Source: Pandoraea norimbergensis (lineage in GTDB: Bacteria; Pseudomonadota; Gammaproteobacteria; Burkholderiales; Burkholderiaceae). From it: a stretch of 64,000 bases of DNA. The stretch lies in assembly GCF_001465545.3 (NCBI RefSeq), contig NZ_CP013480.3, positions 3,844,001-3,908,000 of the forward strand, in the 5' to 3' direction. The position numbers and the translations under genes are program-made. Shown here piece after piece: positions 27,986-36,616 of the stretch (positions are counted from its first letter, which is position 1; every line of letters starts with the position of its first letter). The notes below the pieces were generated by a model that ran no database searches, was not told the origin of the DNA, and saw only the letters and a program-made list of their open reading frames with translations.

Positions 27986-29428
27986 TCAGGCCGCACGCTC
28001 CAGTTGCCGCGACAGGAAGGCCAGCATCGACGGGTCGCTGGAGCAGGCGACGTTCATCCGCATCCAGGTACTCGGTGCCTGACGCGGCGAGAACAACGCC
28101 CCCGGGGCAAACAGAAAACCGGCCTCGTGACCGGCAGCCGCCACCGCACTCGTGTCCACGCCGGTATCCGCCCAGAAGAACATGCCCGAGGTCGGGTCGC
28201 CGAACATGCGCAGGCCGATGTGTTCGAGACGCCGCCGCGCACCGTCGCGCACCTCGTCGAGCCGCGAACGCAGGCGCTCGACGTGCCGCCGGTAGTGCCC
28301 CTCGGTCAGTGCCTTGTAGACGATGCGCTCATTGATTTCGGGCGTGGTCGATCCGGCGAGCATCTTATGGTCGACAAACGTCTTTGCCAACTCCGGCGAG
28401 CACGCGATGTACGCCACCCGCAGATTGGCCGCGAGCGTCTTCGAAAAGCTGCCCAGATAGACCACGCGCTTGAGTTGATCGAGACTCGCCAGACGCGCCA
28501 CCTGCTGGTGCGGCGGGCACAAATCGCAGTAGATATCGTCTTCCAGCACCATGAAGTCGTACTGCTCGGCGAGCCGCAGAATCTGAAACGCGCGCGCCGG
28601 CGTGAGCGACGTGCCGGTAGGGTTCTGCAAAATCGAATTGATGATGAGCAGCTTGGGGCGATGCTGCTGCACGAGACGCTCGAGCGCCTGCACGTCGATC
28701 CCTTCCGGCGTATAGGGCACGCCGATTGGCGTCACGCCCTGCGAGGCAATGCGTCCGAACATCACGAACCACGCCGGGTCGCCCACGAGTACCGTGTCGC
28801 CGGTACGCACGTATAGCTTCAACAGGAAATCCACCGCCTGCGTAATGCCTGACGTCAGCACGATCTGATCGGGGCGCGCGCCAATCTCAAGCTCCGCGAG
28901 TTGCGTTTGAAGCTGCACGCGCAGCGGCAAGAAGCCATGCGGATTGCCGGCCTGCAACAGGTACATCGTCGACTGGCGGCTCATCGAGCGCATGGCCGAC
29001 GTCATCATGTCGGCGTCCAGCAGGCTCGGCGGCAGATACCCCATGCCAGGCCCGCGCTCGGGGGCCACGGTGTGCAGCATGTTGCGCACGAGCCAAGGCA
29101 CATCGATCGGCCCCTTCGCCACCATCGGCGCGGCCGCGAGCTGTTGCGGCATCATCGGCCGCTCACGCACGTAGAAACCGGAGCCGCGACGCGCTTCGAG
29201 ATACCCCTGCGCGACCAGCCGCTCATAGGCTTCCACTACCGAGAAGCGCGACACGTGTTTGTCTTCCGCCAGCGAGCGGATCGACGGCATGCGCATGCCG
29301 GGCAAAAACACCCGCTCTTCGATACGCAGGCTCGCCCAATGCACGAGTTGGTCGACGAGTGTCATGCGCGCGGTGTCCAGCGCGGCGTTGTCCGCCAGCG
29401 CCAGCGGAGAAATGCGGTTGTTTGTCAT
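27986..29428 (-). CDS. MocR-type GntR regulator with aminotransferase domain
   Basis: 480-aa chimeric regulator. The N-terminal GntR winged helix (about residues 20-90) is SLRIEERVFLPGMRMPSIRSLAEDKHVSRFSVVEAYERLVAQGYLEARRGSGFYV. A fold-type I aminotransferase domain follows, with NPTGTSL and the PLP lysine in GSFSKTLAANLRVAY. MocR proteins respond to PLP-amino compounds and usually activate a divergent gene. Here the divergent gene encodes a DUF2917 protein, and the intergenic region holds CTGTACCGG direct repeats. The effector is unknown. Confidence 0.93.
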   Translation of the reverse strand: MTNNRISPLALADNAALDTARMTLVDQLVHWASLRIEERVFLPGMRMPSIRSLAEDKHVSRFSVVEAYERLVAQGYLEARRGSGFYVRERPMMPQQLAAAPMVAKGPIDVPWLVRNMLHTVAPERGPGMGYLPPSLLDADMMTSAMRSMSRQSTMYLLQAGNPHGFLPLRVQLQTQLAELEIGARPDQIVLTSGITQAVDFLLKLYVRTGDTVLVGDPAWFVMFGRIASQGVTPIGVPYTPEGIDVQALERLVQQHRPKLLIINSILQNPTGTSLTPARAFQILRLAEQYDFMVLEDDIYCDLCPPHQQVARLASLDQLKRVVYLGSFSKTLAANLRVAYIACSPELAKTFVDHKMLAGSTTPEINERIVYKALTEGHYRRHVERLRSRLDEVRDGARRRLEHIGLRMFGDPTSGMFFWADTGVDTSAVAAAGHEAGFLFAPGALFSPRQAPSTWMRMNVACSSDPSMLAFLSRQLERAA

Positions 29429-29572
29429 CGTCTATCCACCTTATCGGGAAGGCTGGCGTCGCCGGTTGTGCCGGCGCCAGCGCTTGCGAGGCATGGGGTG
29501 TTTGCCCCGCGCGTGGACGGTTGACCACCGTCTGCGGGGAAAGTGTCTGCCTCGCATCACTCATGGCACGCC

Positions 29573-29600
29573 ACTCTACGCTAGCCAATTTCCCTGTCAA
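29573..29600 (-). promoter_or_regulatory. Probable promoter of the MocR-type gene
   Basis: Minus-strand -35 TTGACA (29595-29600), 16-base spacer, -10 TAGAGT (29573-29578). It implies a leader of about 140 bases before the ATG at 29428. Confidence 0.6.
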
Positions 29601-29606
29601 TCCCGA

Positions 29607-29651
29607 ACTGTACAGTCAATTATCTGAATATCTGTACCGGTACTGTACCGG
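29607..29651. promoter_or_regulatory. CTGTAC repeats, probable MocR operator
   Basis: Palindrome ACTGTACAGT (29607-29616) and two direct repeats CTGTACCGG at 29632-29640 and 29643-29651, spaced 11 bases (about one helical turn). Direct repeats between divergent genes are the usual binding architecture of MocR regulators. Confidence 0.65.
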
Positions 29652-29689
29652 AGTTAACCGATAAAGTGTCCTCTCAACTGGAGACCGCT

Positions 29690-30028
29690 ATGCGTGAAAT
29701 CCGACTCTTCGAGCTGGACGGGGGCCAAACCGTGTTCTGGCAGAACGAAACGCCGCAATCGCTGCAAGTGTTGCAGGGACTGCTTTGGCTGACAGTGGAA
29801 GGCGAGAGCGTCGACCATTGGCTGCGTGCCGGCGAGAGCTTCGAGATGCGCGCCGGTCAACGAATCTGGCTGGGCACTTGGAAAGACGGTGCCCGCCTGC
29901 GTGTGAGCCAGCCGACGATGTCGCTGAGCGCACTGCCGGGACGCCCCACTGCGCGCCGCTTCGGCTGGCGCGTGCTGTGGCGCGATGCGGCGGCACGCGT
30001 CACCGGCCGCATGCTGTCGCGCAGTTGA
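29690..30028 (+). CDS. DUF2917 domain protein
   Basis: 112-aa small soluble protein (MREIRLFELDGGQTVFWQNETPQSLQVLQGLLWLTVEGESVDHWLRAGESFEMRAGQRIWLG) of DUF2917, which looks like a cupin-like beta fold. No enzymatic role is known. The ATG at 29690, with GGAG 9 bases upstream, is preferred to an in-frame GTG at 29666. As the gene divergent from a MocR regulator, it is the obvious candidate target. Confidence 0.85.
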   Translation: MREIRLFELDGGQTVFWQNETPQSLQVLQGLLWLTVEGESVDHWLRAGESFEMRAGQRIWLGTWKDGARLRVSQPTMSLSALPGRPTARRFGWRVLWRDAAARVTGRMLSRS

Positions 30029-30135
30029 TTGACTGGGTTCACGCTGCATGAGCGCCCGCGCGGAGTAAGCTTACGGTTTTGCCACGCAACGCACTGTGCG
30101 CACCCGCTGCGCCAACGCCCGAGTCGAACCAGAAC

Positions 30136-30837
30136 ATGACCGCATCGCACGCTGCCCATTACAACGCCTTGAAACTCGACCATCTGGTCGTGGCTGCCGA
30201 AACACTCGACGCCGGTGAAACCCACGTCATCGAACAACTAGGCCTGACCGACGTCGTGCCGCAACGCGGCGGCAAGCATGCGCGCATGAGCACGCACAAC
30301 AGCCTGCTCGGCCTGTGGGGCGGTGTGTATCTGGAAATCATCGCCATCGACCCGGACGCCCCTGCGCCCGAGCGCGCGCGCTGGTTCGGCCTTGACGACG
30401 AAGCGGTGCGCACGCGTCTGGCACGTGGCCCGTATCTGGCCCATTGGGTGGCGCGCGTTGAGCGTCCGCGCTCGCTGCCGCGCTGGCAATCGCAGTACCC
30501 GCAGCGGCTGGCACCGGTCATCGCCATGCAGCGCGGCGCGTTGACGTGGCAGATCGGCGTGCCGGACGACGGAAGCCTGCCCTCGTGGCAAGGCGCAGGT
30601 CAGGGGCTGTTGCCCACGCTGATCCAGTGGGACACGCCGCAACACCCCGCCGATGCGTTGCCCGAGACGGGTTGCGCCGTCACGCTGTTGCGTGGTTTCC
30701 ATCCGCAGGCGACGGCCATTGCCGATCAACTGGCGTGGCTCGGCGCGAGCAGTCTCGTGAATGTAGAGGCCACGTTGGTTGAGCCGACACTGGTCGCCGA
30801 ATTTGAAACCCCGAACGGTCCGCGCACGCTTCGCTAA
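30136..30837 (+). CDS. VOC-superfamily glyoxalase-like protein
   Basis: 233-aa protein with a glyoxalase-like (PF13468-type) domain: LDHLVVAAETLDAGETHVIEQLGL at the N-terminus (metal-binding His in DHLVV) and GVYLEIIAIDP as the typical EXE-like strand. The start ATG at 30136 (MTASHAAHYNALKLDHLV) is chosen over an upstream in-frame ATG. Substrate unknown. It lies 108 bases after the DUF2917 gene and 120 bases before an EamA transporter. Confidence 0.85.
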   Translation: MTASHAAHYNALKLDHLVVAAETLDAGETHVIEQLGLTDVVPQRGGKHARMSTHNSLLGLWGGVYLEIIAIDPDAPAPERARWFGLDDEAVRTRLARGPYLAHWVARVERPRSLPRWQSQYPQRLAPVIAMQRGALTWQIGVPDDGSLPSWQGAGQGLLPTLIQWDTPQHPADALPETGCAVTLLRGFHPQATAIADQLAWLGASSLVNVEATLVEPTLVAEFETPNGPRTLR

Positions 30838-30957
30838 GAACGAATCAGACGATTTCAACTGACACGCGTGAGGACGGGTTCGAACGGAACCTATCGAACG
30901 CCCGGCACAACGCATGGCGGGCGGCACCCCAAGAAAGAGACTCAAAGAGGCGACACC

Positions 30958-31854
30958 ATGAATTCGCGCGAATCACGGGGCATGCTGATCGGACTGATCG
31001 GCGTGCTCATCTTCAGCCTGACCTTGCCGATGACCCGCATCGTCGTGGCCGAAGTCAATCCGCTGCTCAACGGTCTGGGCCGCGCGCTCGTGGCTGCCGT
31101 GTTCGCGGGTGCGCTGCTGTGGTGGCGTCGCGAGCCGTGGCCGACCAAGCGTCAACTGAAGAGTCTCGCGATCACCTCGCTGGGTGTGATCGTGGCGTTT
31201 CCGGTGTTCTCCGCGTGGGCCATGAAGACGATCCCTGCCTCGCACGGCGCCGTCGTCAATGGCCTGCAACCGTTCTTCGTGGCGATCTACGCTTATTGGC
31301 TGGGCGGTGAGCGCCCGTCGCGTGGTTTCTGGGTCTTCGCGCTGCTCGGCAGCGCACTCGTCATCGCCTTCGCCCTGCGCGCCGGCGGCGGCACACTGCA
31401 CGCGGCCGACGGCCTCATGCTGCTCGCCGTGATCATCGGCGCGCTCGGTTATGCCGAAGGCGGCAAGCTGGCCCGCGAGATGGGTGGCTGGCAGGTGATC
31501 TGCTGGGCACTGGTCGTCTGCGCGCCGGTGCTGGCGCTGCCCGTCGGCTGGCTCGCGTGGCAGCAGCCGTGGCCGGTGAGCGGCCGCGCGTGGGGCGCCT
31601 TCGCTTACGTCACCCTGTTCTCGCAGTTCATCGGCTTTTTCGCGTGGTATGCGGGTCTCGCCATGGGCGGAATCGCGCGCGTGGGCCAAGTACAATTGCT
31701 TCAGATTTTCTTCACGATTGCGCTGTCCGCCCTCTTTTTCGGCGAACAGGTCGACACCGCGACATGGCTCTTCGCTGCCGGCGTCGTCCTGACCATTGCA
31801 CTCGGCAAGAACATGAAGATCGGCGCCTCGCGACTCACGGGCAAACCGGTCTGA
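30958..31854 (+). CDS. EamA/DMT-family transporter
   Basis: 298-aa inner-membrane protein with about ten hydrophobic segments in two EamA halves (GMLIGLIGVLIFSLTLPMTR at the start; FAYVTLFSQFIGFFAWYAGLAMGG in the second half). A good ribosome binding site (AAAGAGG) precedes the ATG at 30958. The aminotransferase gene follows 157 bases later, so a role in amino-acid export or uptake is plausible but not shown. Confidence 0.88.
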   Translation: MNSRESRGMLIGLIGVLIFSLTLPMTRIVVAEVNPLLNGLGRALVAAVFAGALLWWRREPWPTKRQLKSLAITSLGVIVAFPVFSAWAMKTIPASHGAVVNGLQPFFVAIYAYWLGGERPSRGFWVFALLGSALVIAFALRAGGGTLHAADGLMLLAVIIGALGYAEGGKLAREMGGWQVICWALVVCAPVLALPVGWLAWQQPWPVSGRAWGAFAYVTLFSQFIGFFAWYAGLAMGGIARVGQVQLLQIFFTIALSALFFGEQVDTATWLFAAGVVLTIALGKNMKIGASRLTGKPV

Positions 31855-32011
31855 AGGCGATGTCCGGCGCGCGCGACCCCAGCGCCGGACACCGCTTACC
31901 CCCAAGGCGATGCCTCATGCCGCTAAGCGACCGGCATCCGCACCGCCTGACACTTGCGGCCCGCCCGACACCCCATCACCCGGACGGCCGCTTCACCCAA
32001 GCGAGACCATC

Positions 32012-33202
32012 ATGCATGATTGGCAATATTCCGAACGTGCCCGCAACCTGACCAGCTCGGCGATCCGCGAAATTCTGAAGGTCACCGAACGCCCCGATGT
32101 CATTTCGTTCGCTGGCGGCCTGCCCTCGCCCGCCACGTTCCCCGTCGCCGAAATGCGCGCCGCCGCCGAGCGCGTACTGACCGAGTCGCCGCAAGCCGCG
32201 CTGCAATACAGCGCCACCGAAGGCTTTGCCCCGCTGCGCGAGTGGATCGCCAAGCGCTACTCGCGCGATGGCCACACCGTCTCGCCCGACAACGTCCTGA
32301 TCACCACCGGCTCGCAACAGGGCCTCGACCTGATCGGCAAGATCTTCATCGACGAAGGCAGCCGCGTGATTGTCGAAGCCCCGAGCTATCTGGGCGCGCT
32401 GCAATCGTTCTCGCTGTTTGCCCCCACCTATGTGTCGGTCCCGACGGACGATCACGGTCTGCTGCCGGAAGCGCTCACGCCCGAACTGGTGAGCGGCGCA
32501 CGCTTTCTGTACGCGATGCCGAACTTCCAGAACCCGACCGGACGCCGCCTGCCGATGGCGCGCCGCGAAGCGCTGGCTGCCGTCGCGAAGCGCGAAGGTC
32601 TCGCCATCATCGAAGACGATCCGTACGGCGAGCTCGACTACGAAGGCCAGCGTCTGCCGAGCCTCATGTCGCTGGCACCCGATCATGTGCTCTACATGGG
32701 CTCGTTCTCGAAAGTGCTGGCCCCGGGGCTCCGTCTGGGTTTTATCATCGGACCGAAGCCCGTCATCGCCAAGCTCGTGCAGGCCAAGCAAGCGGCCGAC
32801 CTGCATACGCCGAGCGTGACGCAACGCATCGCCTACGAAGTGGTCAAGGACGGCTTTCTCGAAACGCACATCCCGTCGATCCGCACGCTTTATGCCGCGC
32901 AGGCCAAGGCGATGCTCGCGTCGCTCGAGAAGCACATGCCGAAGGACGCCACGTGGACCACGCCCGCCGGTGGCATGTTCATCTGGTTGACATTGCCCGC
33001 CGGCATCGACACCATGCAGTTGCTGGAAAAAGCGATCGCGCAGAATGTGGCGTTCGTGCCGGGTGCCCCGTTCTACGTCGGCACGCCGCAATCGAACACG
33101 TTGCGCCTGTCGTTCGTGACGGTGCCGCCCGAGAAAATCGAAGTGGGCGTCTCACGTCTGGGCGCACTGATCGCCGACGCATTGACGCGCCGCGCGGCCT
33201 GA
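32012..33202 (+). CDS. PLP-dependent aminotransferase (2-aminoadipate/aromatic type)
   Basis: 396-aa fold-type I aminotransferase of the LysN/ARO8-like group, lacking the GntR domain: ISFAGGLPSPATFP near residue 30, FQNPTGRRLP, IEDDPYGELDYEG, and PLP lysine in MGSFSKVLAPGLRLGFI. The ATG at 32012 (MHDWQYSERARNLTSSAIREIL) is the family start; an in-frame extension from 31910 is proline-rich. Substrate not determinable. The ridA-like gene follows 59 bases later, consistent with protection from reactive enamine/imine by-products of PLP enzymes. Confidence 0.93.
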   Translation: MHDWQYSERARNLTSSAIREILKVTERPDVISFAGGLPSPATFPVAEMRAAAERVLTESPQAALQYSATEGFAPLREWIAKRYSRDGHTVSPDNVLITTGSQQGLDLIGKIFIDEGSRVIVEAPSYLGALQSFSLFAPTYVSVPTDDHGLLPEALTPELVSGARFLYAMPNFQNPTGRRLPMARREALAAVAKREGLAIIEDDPYGELDYEGQRLPSLMSLAPDHVLYMGSFSKVLAPGLRLGFIIGPKPVIAKLVQAKQAADLHTPSVTQRIAYEVVKDGFLETHIPSIRTLYAAQAKAMLASLEKHMPKDATWTTPAGGMFIWLTLPAGIDTMQLLEKAIAQNVAFVPGAPFYVGTPQSNTLRLSFVTVPPEKIEVGVSRLGALIADALTRRAA

Positions 33203-33261
33203 GCTGGCTGTCCGGTCGACTTCAACGACTCTGTTTCAATGACTTTGCAAGGAAGCCGTAC

Positions 33262-33717
33262 ATGTCCGTCTACGACAAACTGAAGCAACTGGGTATCGAA
33301 CTGCCGACCGCCGGCGCTCCCGCCGCCGCTTACGTGATGAGCGCGCAGACCGGCAACACCGTGTTCCTGTCGGGCCACCTGCCGAAGAAAGACGGCAAGA
33401 TCTGGACCGGCAAGCTCGGCAAAGATGTCAGCGTGGAAGACGGCAAGGCCGCCGCCCGCGCCGTGGCCATCGAACTGATCGCAACGCTGCACGCCCACAC
33501 GGGTGACCTGAACAAGGTCAAGCGCGTCGTGAAGCTGATGAGTCTGGTGAACTCCACGCAGGAATTCACCGACCAGCATCTGGTCACCAACGGCGCGTCG
33601 GAACTGATTGCCGAAGTGTTCGGTGATGCCGGCAAGCACGCACGTTCGGCATTCGGCGTAGCGCAGATTCCGCTGGGCGCTTGCGTCGAGATCGAACTGA
33701 TTGCCGAACTGGCCTAA
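33262..33717 (+). CDS. RidA/YjgF-family enamine/imine deaminase
   Basis: 151-aa member of the RidA family (longer YjgF/TdcF-like subgroup): MSVYDKLKQLGIELPTAGAPAAAYVMSAQTG, VFLSGHLPKKDG, and the C-terminal HARSAFGVAQIPLGACVEIELIA with the arginine that contacts substrate carboxylates. Start ATG at 33262 with AAGGAAG upstream. It probably forms an operon with the upstream aminotransferase and is followed by a terminator. Confidence 0.93.
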   Translation: MSVYDKLKQLGIELPTAGAPAAAYVMSAQTGNTVFLSGHLPKKDGKIWTGKLGKDVSVEDGKAAARAVAIELIATLHAHTGDLNKVKRVVKLMSLVNSTQEFTDQHLVTNGASELIAEVFGDAGKHARSAFGVAQIPLGACVEIELIAELA

Positions 33718-33755
33718 GCCAGACAGAAGTCAGGCAGACCGGCAAGCAAGCAGGA

Positions 33756-33789
33756 AACAAAACAGGCACCCTTGGGTGCCTGTTTTGTT
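33756..33789. terminator. Bidirectional terminator after the ridA-like gene
   Basis: AACAAAACAGGCACC (33756-33770), CTTG loop, exact complement 33775-33789 ending TTTTGTT. Confidence 0.94.
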
Positions 33790-33820
33790 ATGCGGTCGCG
33801 CTACGCCAGCGCCGAAGCCA

Positions 33821-35086
33821 TCACACCGGCTTGGTATTCCCGTAAGCACGCCGCATAGCGATCGCCACGGCGAGCGAGATGACGACGGCAATGCTCAGCA
33901 ACGCCACAACGCCGTGCCAGCCGTGCGCACGCAGCATCACGCCCGAGTAGCTGCCGAGCAGGCTCGAACCGATGTAGTAGAAGAACAGATACAGCGCCGA
34001 AGCAATCGCGCGCCCCTCGGTCGCACGGCGCCCCACCCAACTGCTGGCCACCGTGTGCGCACCGAAAAAGCCGAACGTGAAGATCGCCAGACCGATCACA
34101 ACACCGAGCACCTGCGGCGCCAGCATGACGATCAACCCCACGAACGCCAACGCGACCAGCGCCCAGAGCAAGCGGGCACGGCCCAGTCGATCCGACAGCG
34201 GCCCGGCGATGAATGAGCCCACCACGCCGATCAGATACATCGTGAAGATCGCGCCGATGGCCGCATGCGGCAACTGGAACGGTGCCGCCGCCAGATGGAA
34301 GCCGAGATAGTTGTACACGCTCACGAAGCTGCCCATCATCAGCCCCGCAAACAGATAGAGGCCGAGCAGTGCCGGGTCGGCCAGATGGCGGCGTGCATGC
34401 CCGATGGCCTCGCGCACCGTCATGTGACGCGGCGTGAAGCGACGCGAGTGCGGCAGGCTGCGGGCAAACTCCAGCCCCATCGCCAGACACACCAGACCGA
34501 TCATCGCGACCGACACGCGCCACGAGAACAAGTCGGCGACGAAGGCCGCCATCACCCGGCCGGCCATCCCGCCAAGAATGTTGCCGCCGATATACAGCCC
34601 CATCGACATGCCCAGCGAGCGTTGATCGATCTCTTCGCTGAGATACGCCATCGCAATGGCCGGCAGGCCCGACAGCGCCAGACCCTTGAGCGCCGCGAGA
34701 ATCACGATGGTCTCGAAGTTGGTCGAAAACGCGCTAGCGAGCGTCAGTACGGACGAACTGAGCAACGCGATCGTCATCATGCGTTTGCGGCTGACGCGAT
34801 CTGCCGCGACGCAGGTCACCAGCAGGCCGAGCGCCATCATCATCGTGGCGGCGGACACCGACCAGCTCGCCTGCGCCGGCGAGATACCAAAGGTGGTGGT
34901 CAGCAGCGGCAGCAGCGACTGCATGCAGTACAACTGCGCAAACGTCGAAAAGCCGCCGAAGAACAACGCGCGGCTGACGACCGCATATTCACGGGTGCCA
35001 CGCGACACGCCAGCGGGCAATTTGGGCGCAGCTGTCTGCGCCGCTGCGGCGCCGTGGGACAGAGGAAGGGAATTCGTAGAGGCCAT
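33821..35086 (-). CDS. MFS transporter (YnfM/AraJ-like)
   Basis: 421-aa major facilitator with about 12 hydrophobic segments. The inter-domain and loop-2 motif appears as AADRVSRKRMMTIAL, and STFAQLYCMQSLLPLLTTTFGISPAQASWSVSAATMMMALG is characteristic of the YnfM group. The ATG at 35086 is preferred to an in-frame TTG at 35113. Divergent from a LysR regulator 122 bases away, which probably controls it. Substrate unknown. Confidence 0.92.
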   Translation of the reverse strand: MASTNSLPLSHGAAAAQTAAPKLPAGVSRGTREYAVVSRALFFGGFSTFAQLYCMQSLLPLLTTTFGISPAQASWSVSAATMMMALGLLVTCVAADRVSRKRMMTIALLSSSVLTLASAFSTNFETIVILAALKGLALSGLPAIAMAYLSEEIDQRSLGMSMGLYIGGNILGGMAGRVMAAFVADLFSWRVSVAMIGLVCLAMGLEFARSLPHSRRFTPRHMTVREAIGHARRHLADPALLGLYLFAGLMMGSFVSVYNYLGFHLAAAPFQLPHAAIGAIFTMYLIGVVGSFIAGPLSDRLGRARLLWALVALAFVGLIVMLAPQVLGVVIGLAIFTFGFFGAHTVASSWVGRRATEGRAIASALYLFFYYIGSSLLGSYSGVMLRAHGWHGVVALLSIAVVISLAVAIAMRRAYGNTKPV

Positions 35087-35146
35087 GGTGCTGGCTTCCT
35101 CTTGGGGAGCCAATTCGGGAGGGGGTATAGGCCGATGATAGGTTTG

Positions 35147-35196
35147 CGCTTACCCCACGTCCAATATATATTTAAGCGTCGTTTCTATATATAAAA
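35147..35196. promoter_or_regulatory. AT-rich divergent promoter/operator region for MFS and LysR genes
   Basis: ATATATAT and TATATATA blocks flank TTTAAGCGTCGTTTC, forming an AT-rich inverted arrangement that stands out in a GC-rich context. This is the natural place for LysR binding and both promoters. Confidence 0.5.
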
Positions 35197-35208
35197 CAGA
35201 TCAATCCT

Positions 35209-36183
35209 ATGGAACTGCGCCACCTTCGCTACTTCGTGACCGTCGCCGAAGAGCTGCACTTCAGCCGGGCGGCGGCAAGGCTCAACATCGGCCAGCCGCC
35301 GTTGTCGATGCAGATCCGGGCCTTGGAGGACGAACTCGGCGTCACGCTGTTCGAACGCACGCAGCGACGCGTCTTTCTAACGACGGCGGGCCGCACGTTC
35401 CTCGTGCGGGCGCGGCAGATTCTGGCTGATGCGGATGCCGCCCGGCAGGAGGTGCAGCAAATTGCCGGGGTCGATGCGGGCGAGTTGCGAATTGCGTTCA
35501 CCACGTCGGCGCCGATGACCAATCTGATGAAACGAGTGCTGACCAGCTACCGCCAGCAATACCCGCGCGTGACGCTCACGCTGAGCGAATCGCCCTCCGA
35601 GCGGCAACTCGACGCACTGGGTGAACGCACGCTGGACATCGGACTGCTGCGTCGCGCGGATGACGCCGCTGCGGTATCGGGACTCAGCTTCGAGACGCTG
35701 GTGGACGAAGCGCTGCTGGTGGTGATGCATCAGGGACATGCGCTGGCGGGGCGTGCGCAGATTTCGATGGCCGATCTGGCCGGTGAACCGTTCATCATGC
35801 ACCCGCCCGATGTTGGTACGGCCGTCGACGGCAAGATACGTCAGATGTGCGAACGCGCGGGTTTCACGCCGCGCGTTGTGCAGGAAGCCCGCGAGTCGAC
35901 GACCATCGTCGCGCTCGCGGCCAGCGGCCTCGGCGTTGCAGTGTTACCCGCCGCCGTGCGCTGTATTCAGATTGAAGGGGCGCGCTTCATGGACTTGGCC
36001 GAAGCCGACGCCCGCACGCCCTTGCTGCTCGCTAAACGTCGTGACGACGCCAGCCCGTTAGTGCAGGCGTTCGTCGCGATGTGCCACGACGTGGCAGGCG
36101 CTCAGGCGAAGCAAGGCGACGCCCCTACCCAAGTCACCCATGCCACCCACGTCAACCGCGCAGCGACGCCGCCAGACCGATGA
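35209..36183 (+). CDS. LysR-family transcriptional regulator
   Basis: 324 aa. N-terminal winged helix MELRHLRYFVTVAEELHFSRAAARLNIGQPPLSMQIRALEDELGVTLFERTQRRVFLT, then the inducer-binding domain from about residue 95. The combination of MELRHLRYFV start and FSRAAARLNI/QPPLS resembles the BenM/CatM/CynR branch. It probably regulates the divergent MFS gene. The 3' end overlaps the convergent CopD-like gene by 32 bases. Confidence 0.93.
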   Translation: MELRHLRYFVTVAEELHFSRAAARLNIGQPPLSMQIRALEDELGVTLFERTQRRVFLTTAGRTFLVRARQILADADAARQEVQQIAGVDAGELRIAFTTSAPMTNLMKRVLTSYRQQYPRVTLTLSESPSERQLDALGERTLDIGLLRRADDAAAVSGLSFETLVDEALLVVMHQGHALAGRAQISMADLAGEPFIMHPPDVGTAVDGKIRQMCERAGFTPRVVQEARESTTIVALAASGLGVAVLPAAVRCIQIEGARFMDLAEADARTPLLLAKRRDDASPLVQAFVAMCHDVAGAQAKQGDAPTQVTHATHVNRAATPPDR

Positions 36184-36604
36184 CGACCACGCCGAGCACG
36201 AGATTGAGAATCACGAGCCGGCGAACGCCGTTGACCGCTGCCGCACCGTCAGGCCACGACTGCGCCTGTACAGCACGTTGCAGACGCGGGAACAACGCAA
36301 AGCGGATGTGGCCGTAGACCAGCATCATCAGCACGCCGATACCGGCCATGGCGTGCACCGGCCAGCGGGCATGCAGCCCACCCATGCCGAGCATCATGTG
36401 TCCGCCCGAGAGCAGGATCACCACGATGGCGACGCCCACCCACGTCAGAAACTTCGAGAGCGCCGCCTCCCACAACGGCAGGCGCTGCTGTGGCGGCAGG
36501 TCCAGCGACGCCGGGCGCAGACACGCCAGTGCGAAGAACATGCCGCCGACCCACACGACAACGCTCACCAGATGCAGGAACAGACTGAAGGCATAAACGC
36601 TCAT
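36152..36604 (-). CDS. CopD-like membrane protein
   Basis: 150-aa inner-membrane protein with four hydrophobic helices (FLHLVSVVVWVGGMFFALACL; TWVGVAIVVILLSGGHMMLGMG; HAMAGIGVLMMLVYGHIRFALF; LVILNLVLGVVVIGLA). The pattern H-x-x-x-x-VWxGG is typical of the CopD/DUF2269-like family. Whether it handles copper is not shown. Gene lies 12 bases after parC and so probably shares its transcript. Confidence 0.85.
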   Translation of the reverse strand: MSVYAFSLFLHLVSVVVWVGGMFFALACLRPASLDLPPQQRLPLWEAALSKFLTWVGVAIVVILLSGGHMMLGMGGLHARWPVHAMAGIGVLMMLVYGHIRFALFPRLQRAVQAQSWPDGAAAVNGVRRLVILNLVLGVVVIGLAASLRG

Positions 36605-36616
36605 AGGTGACTCCCG

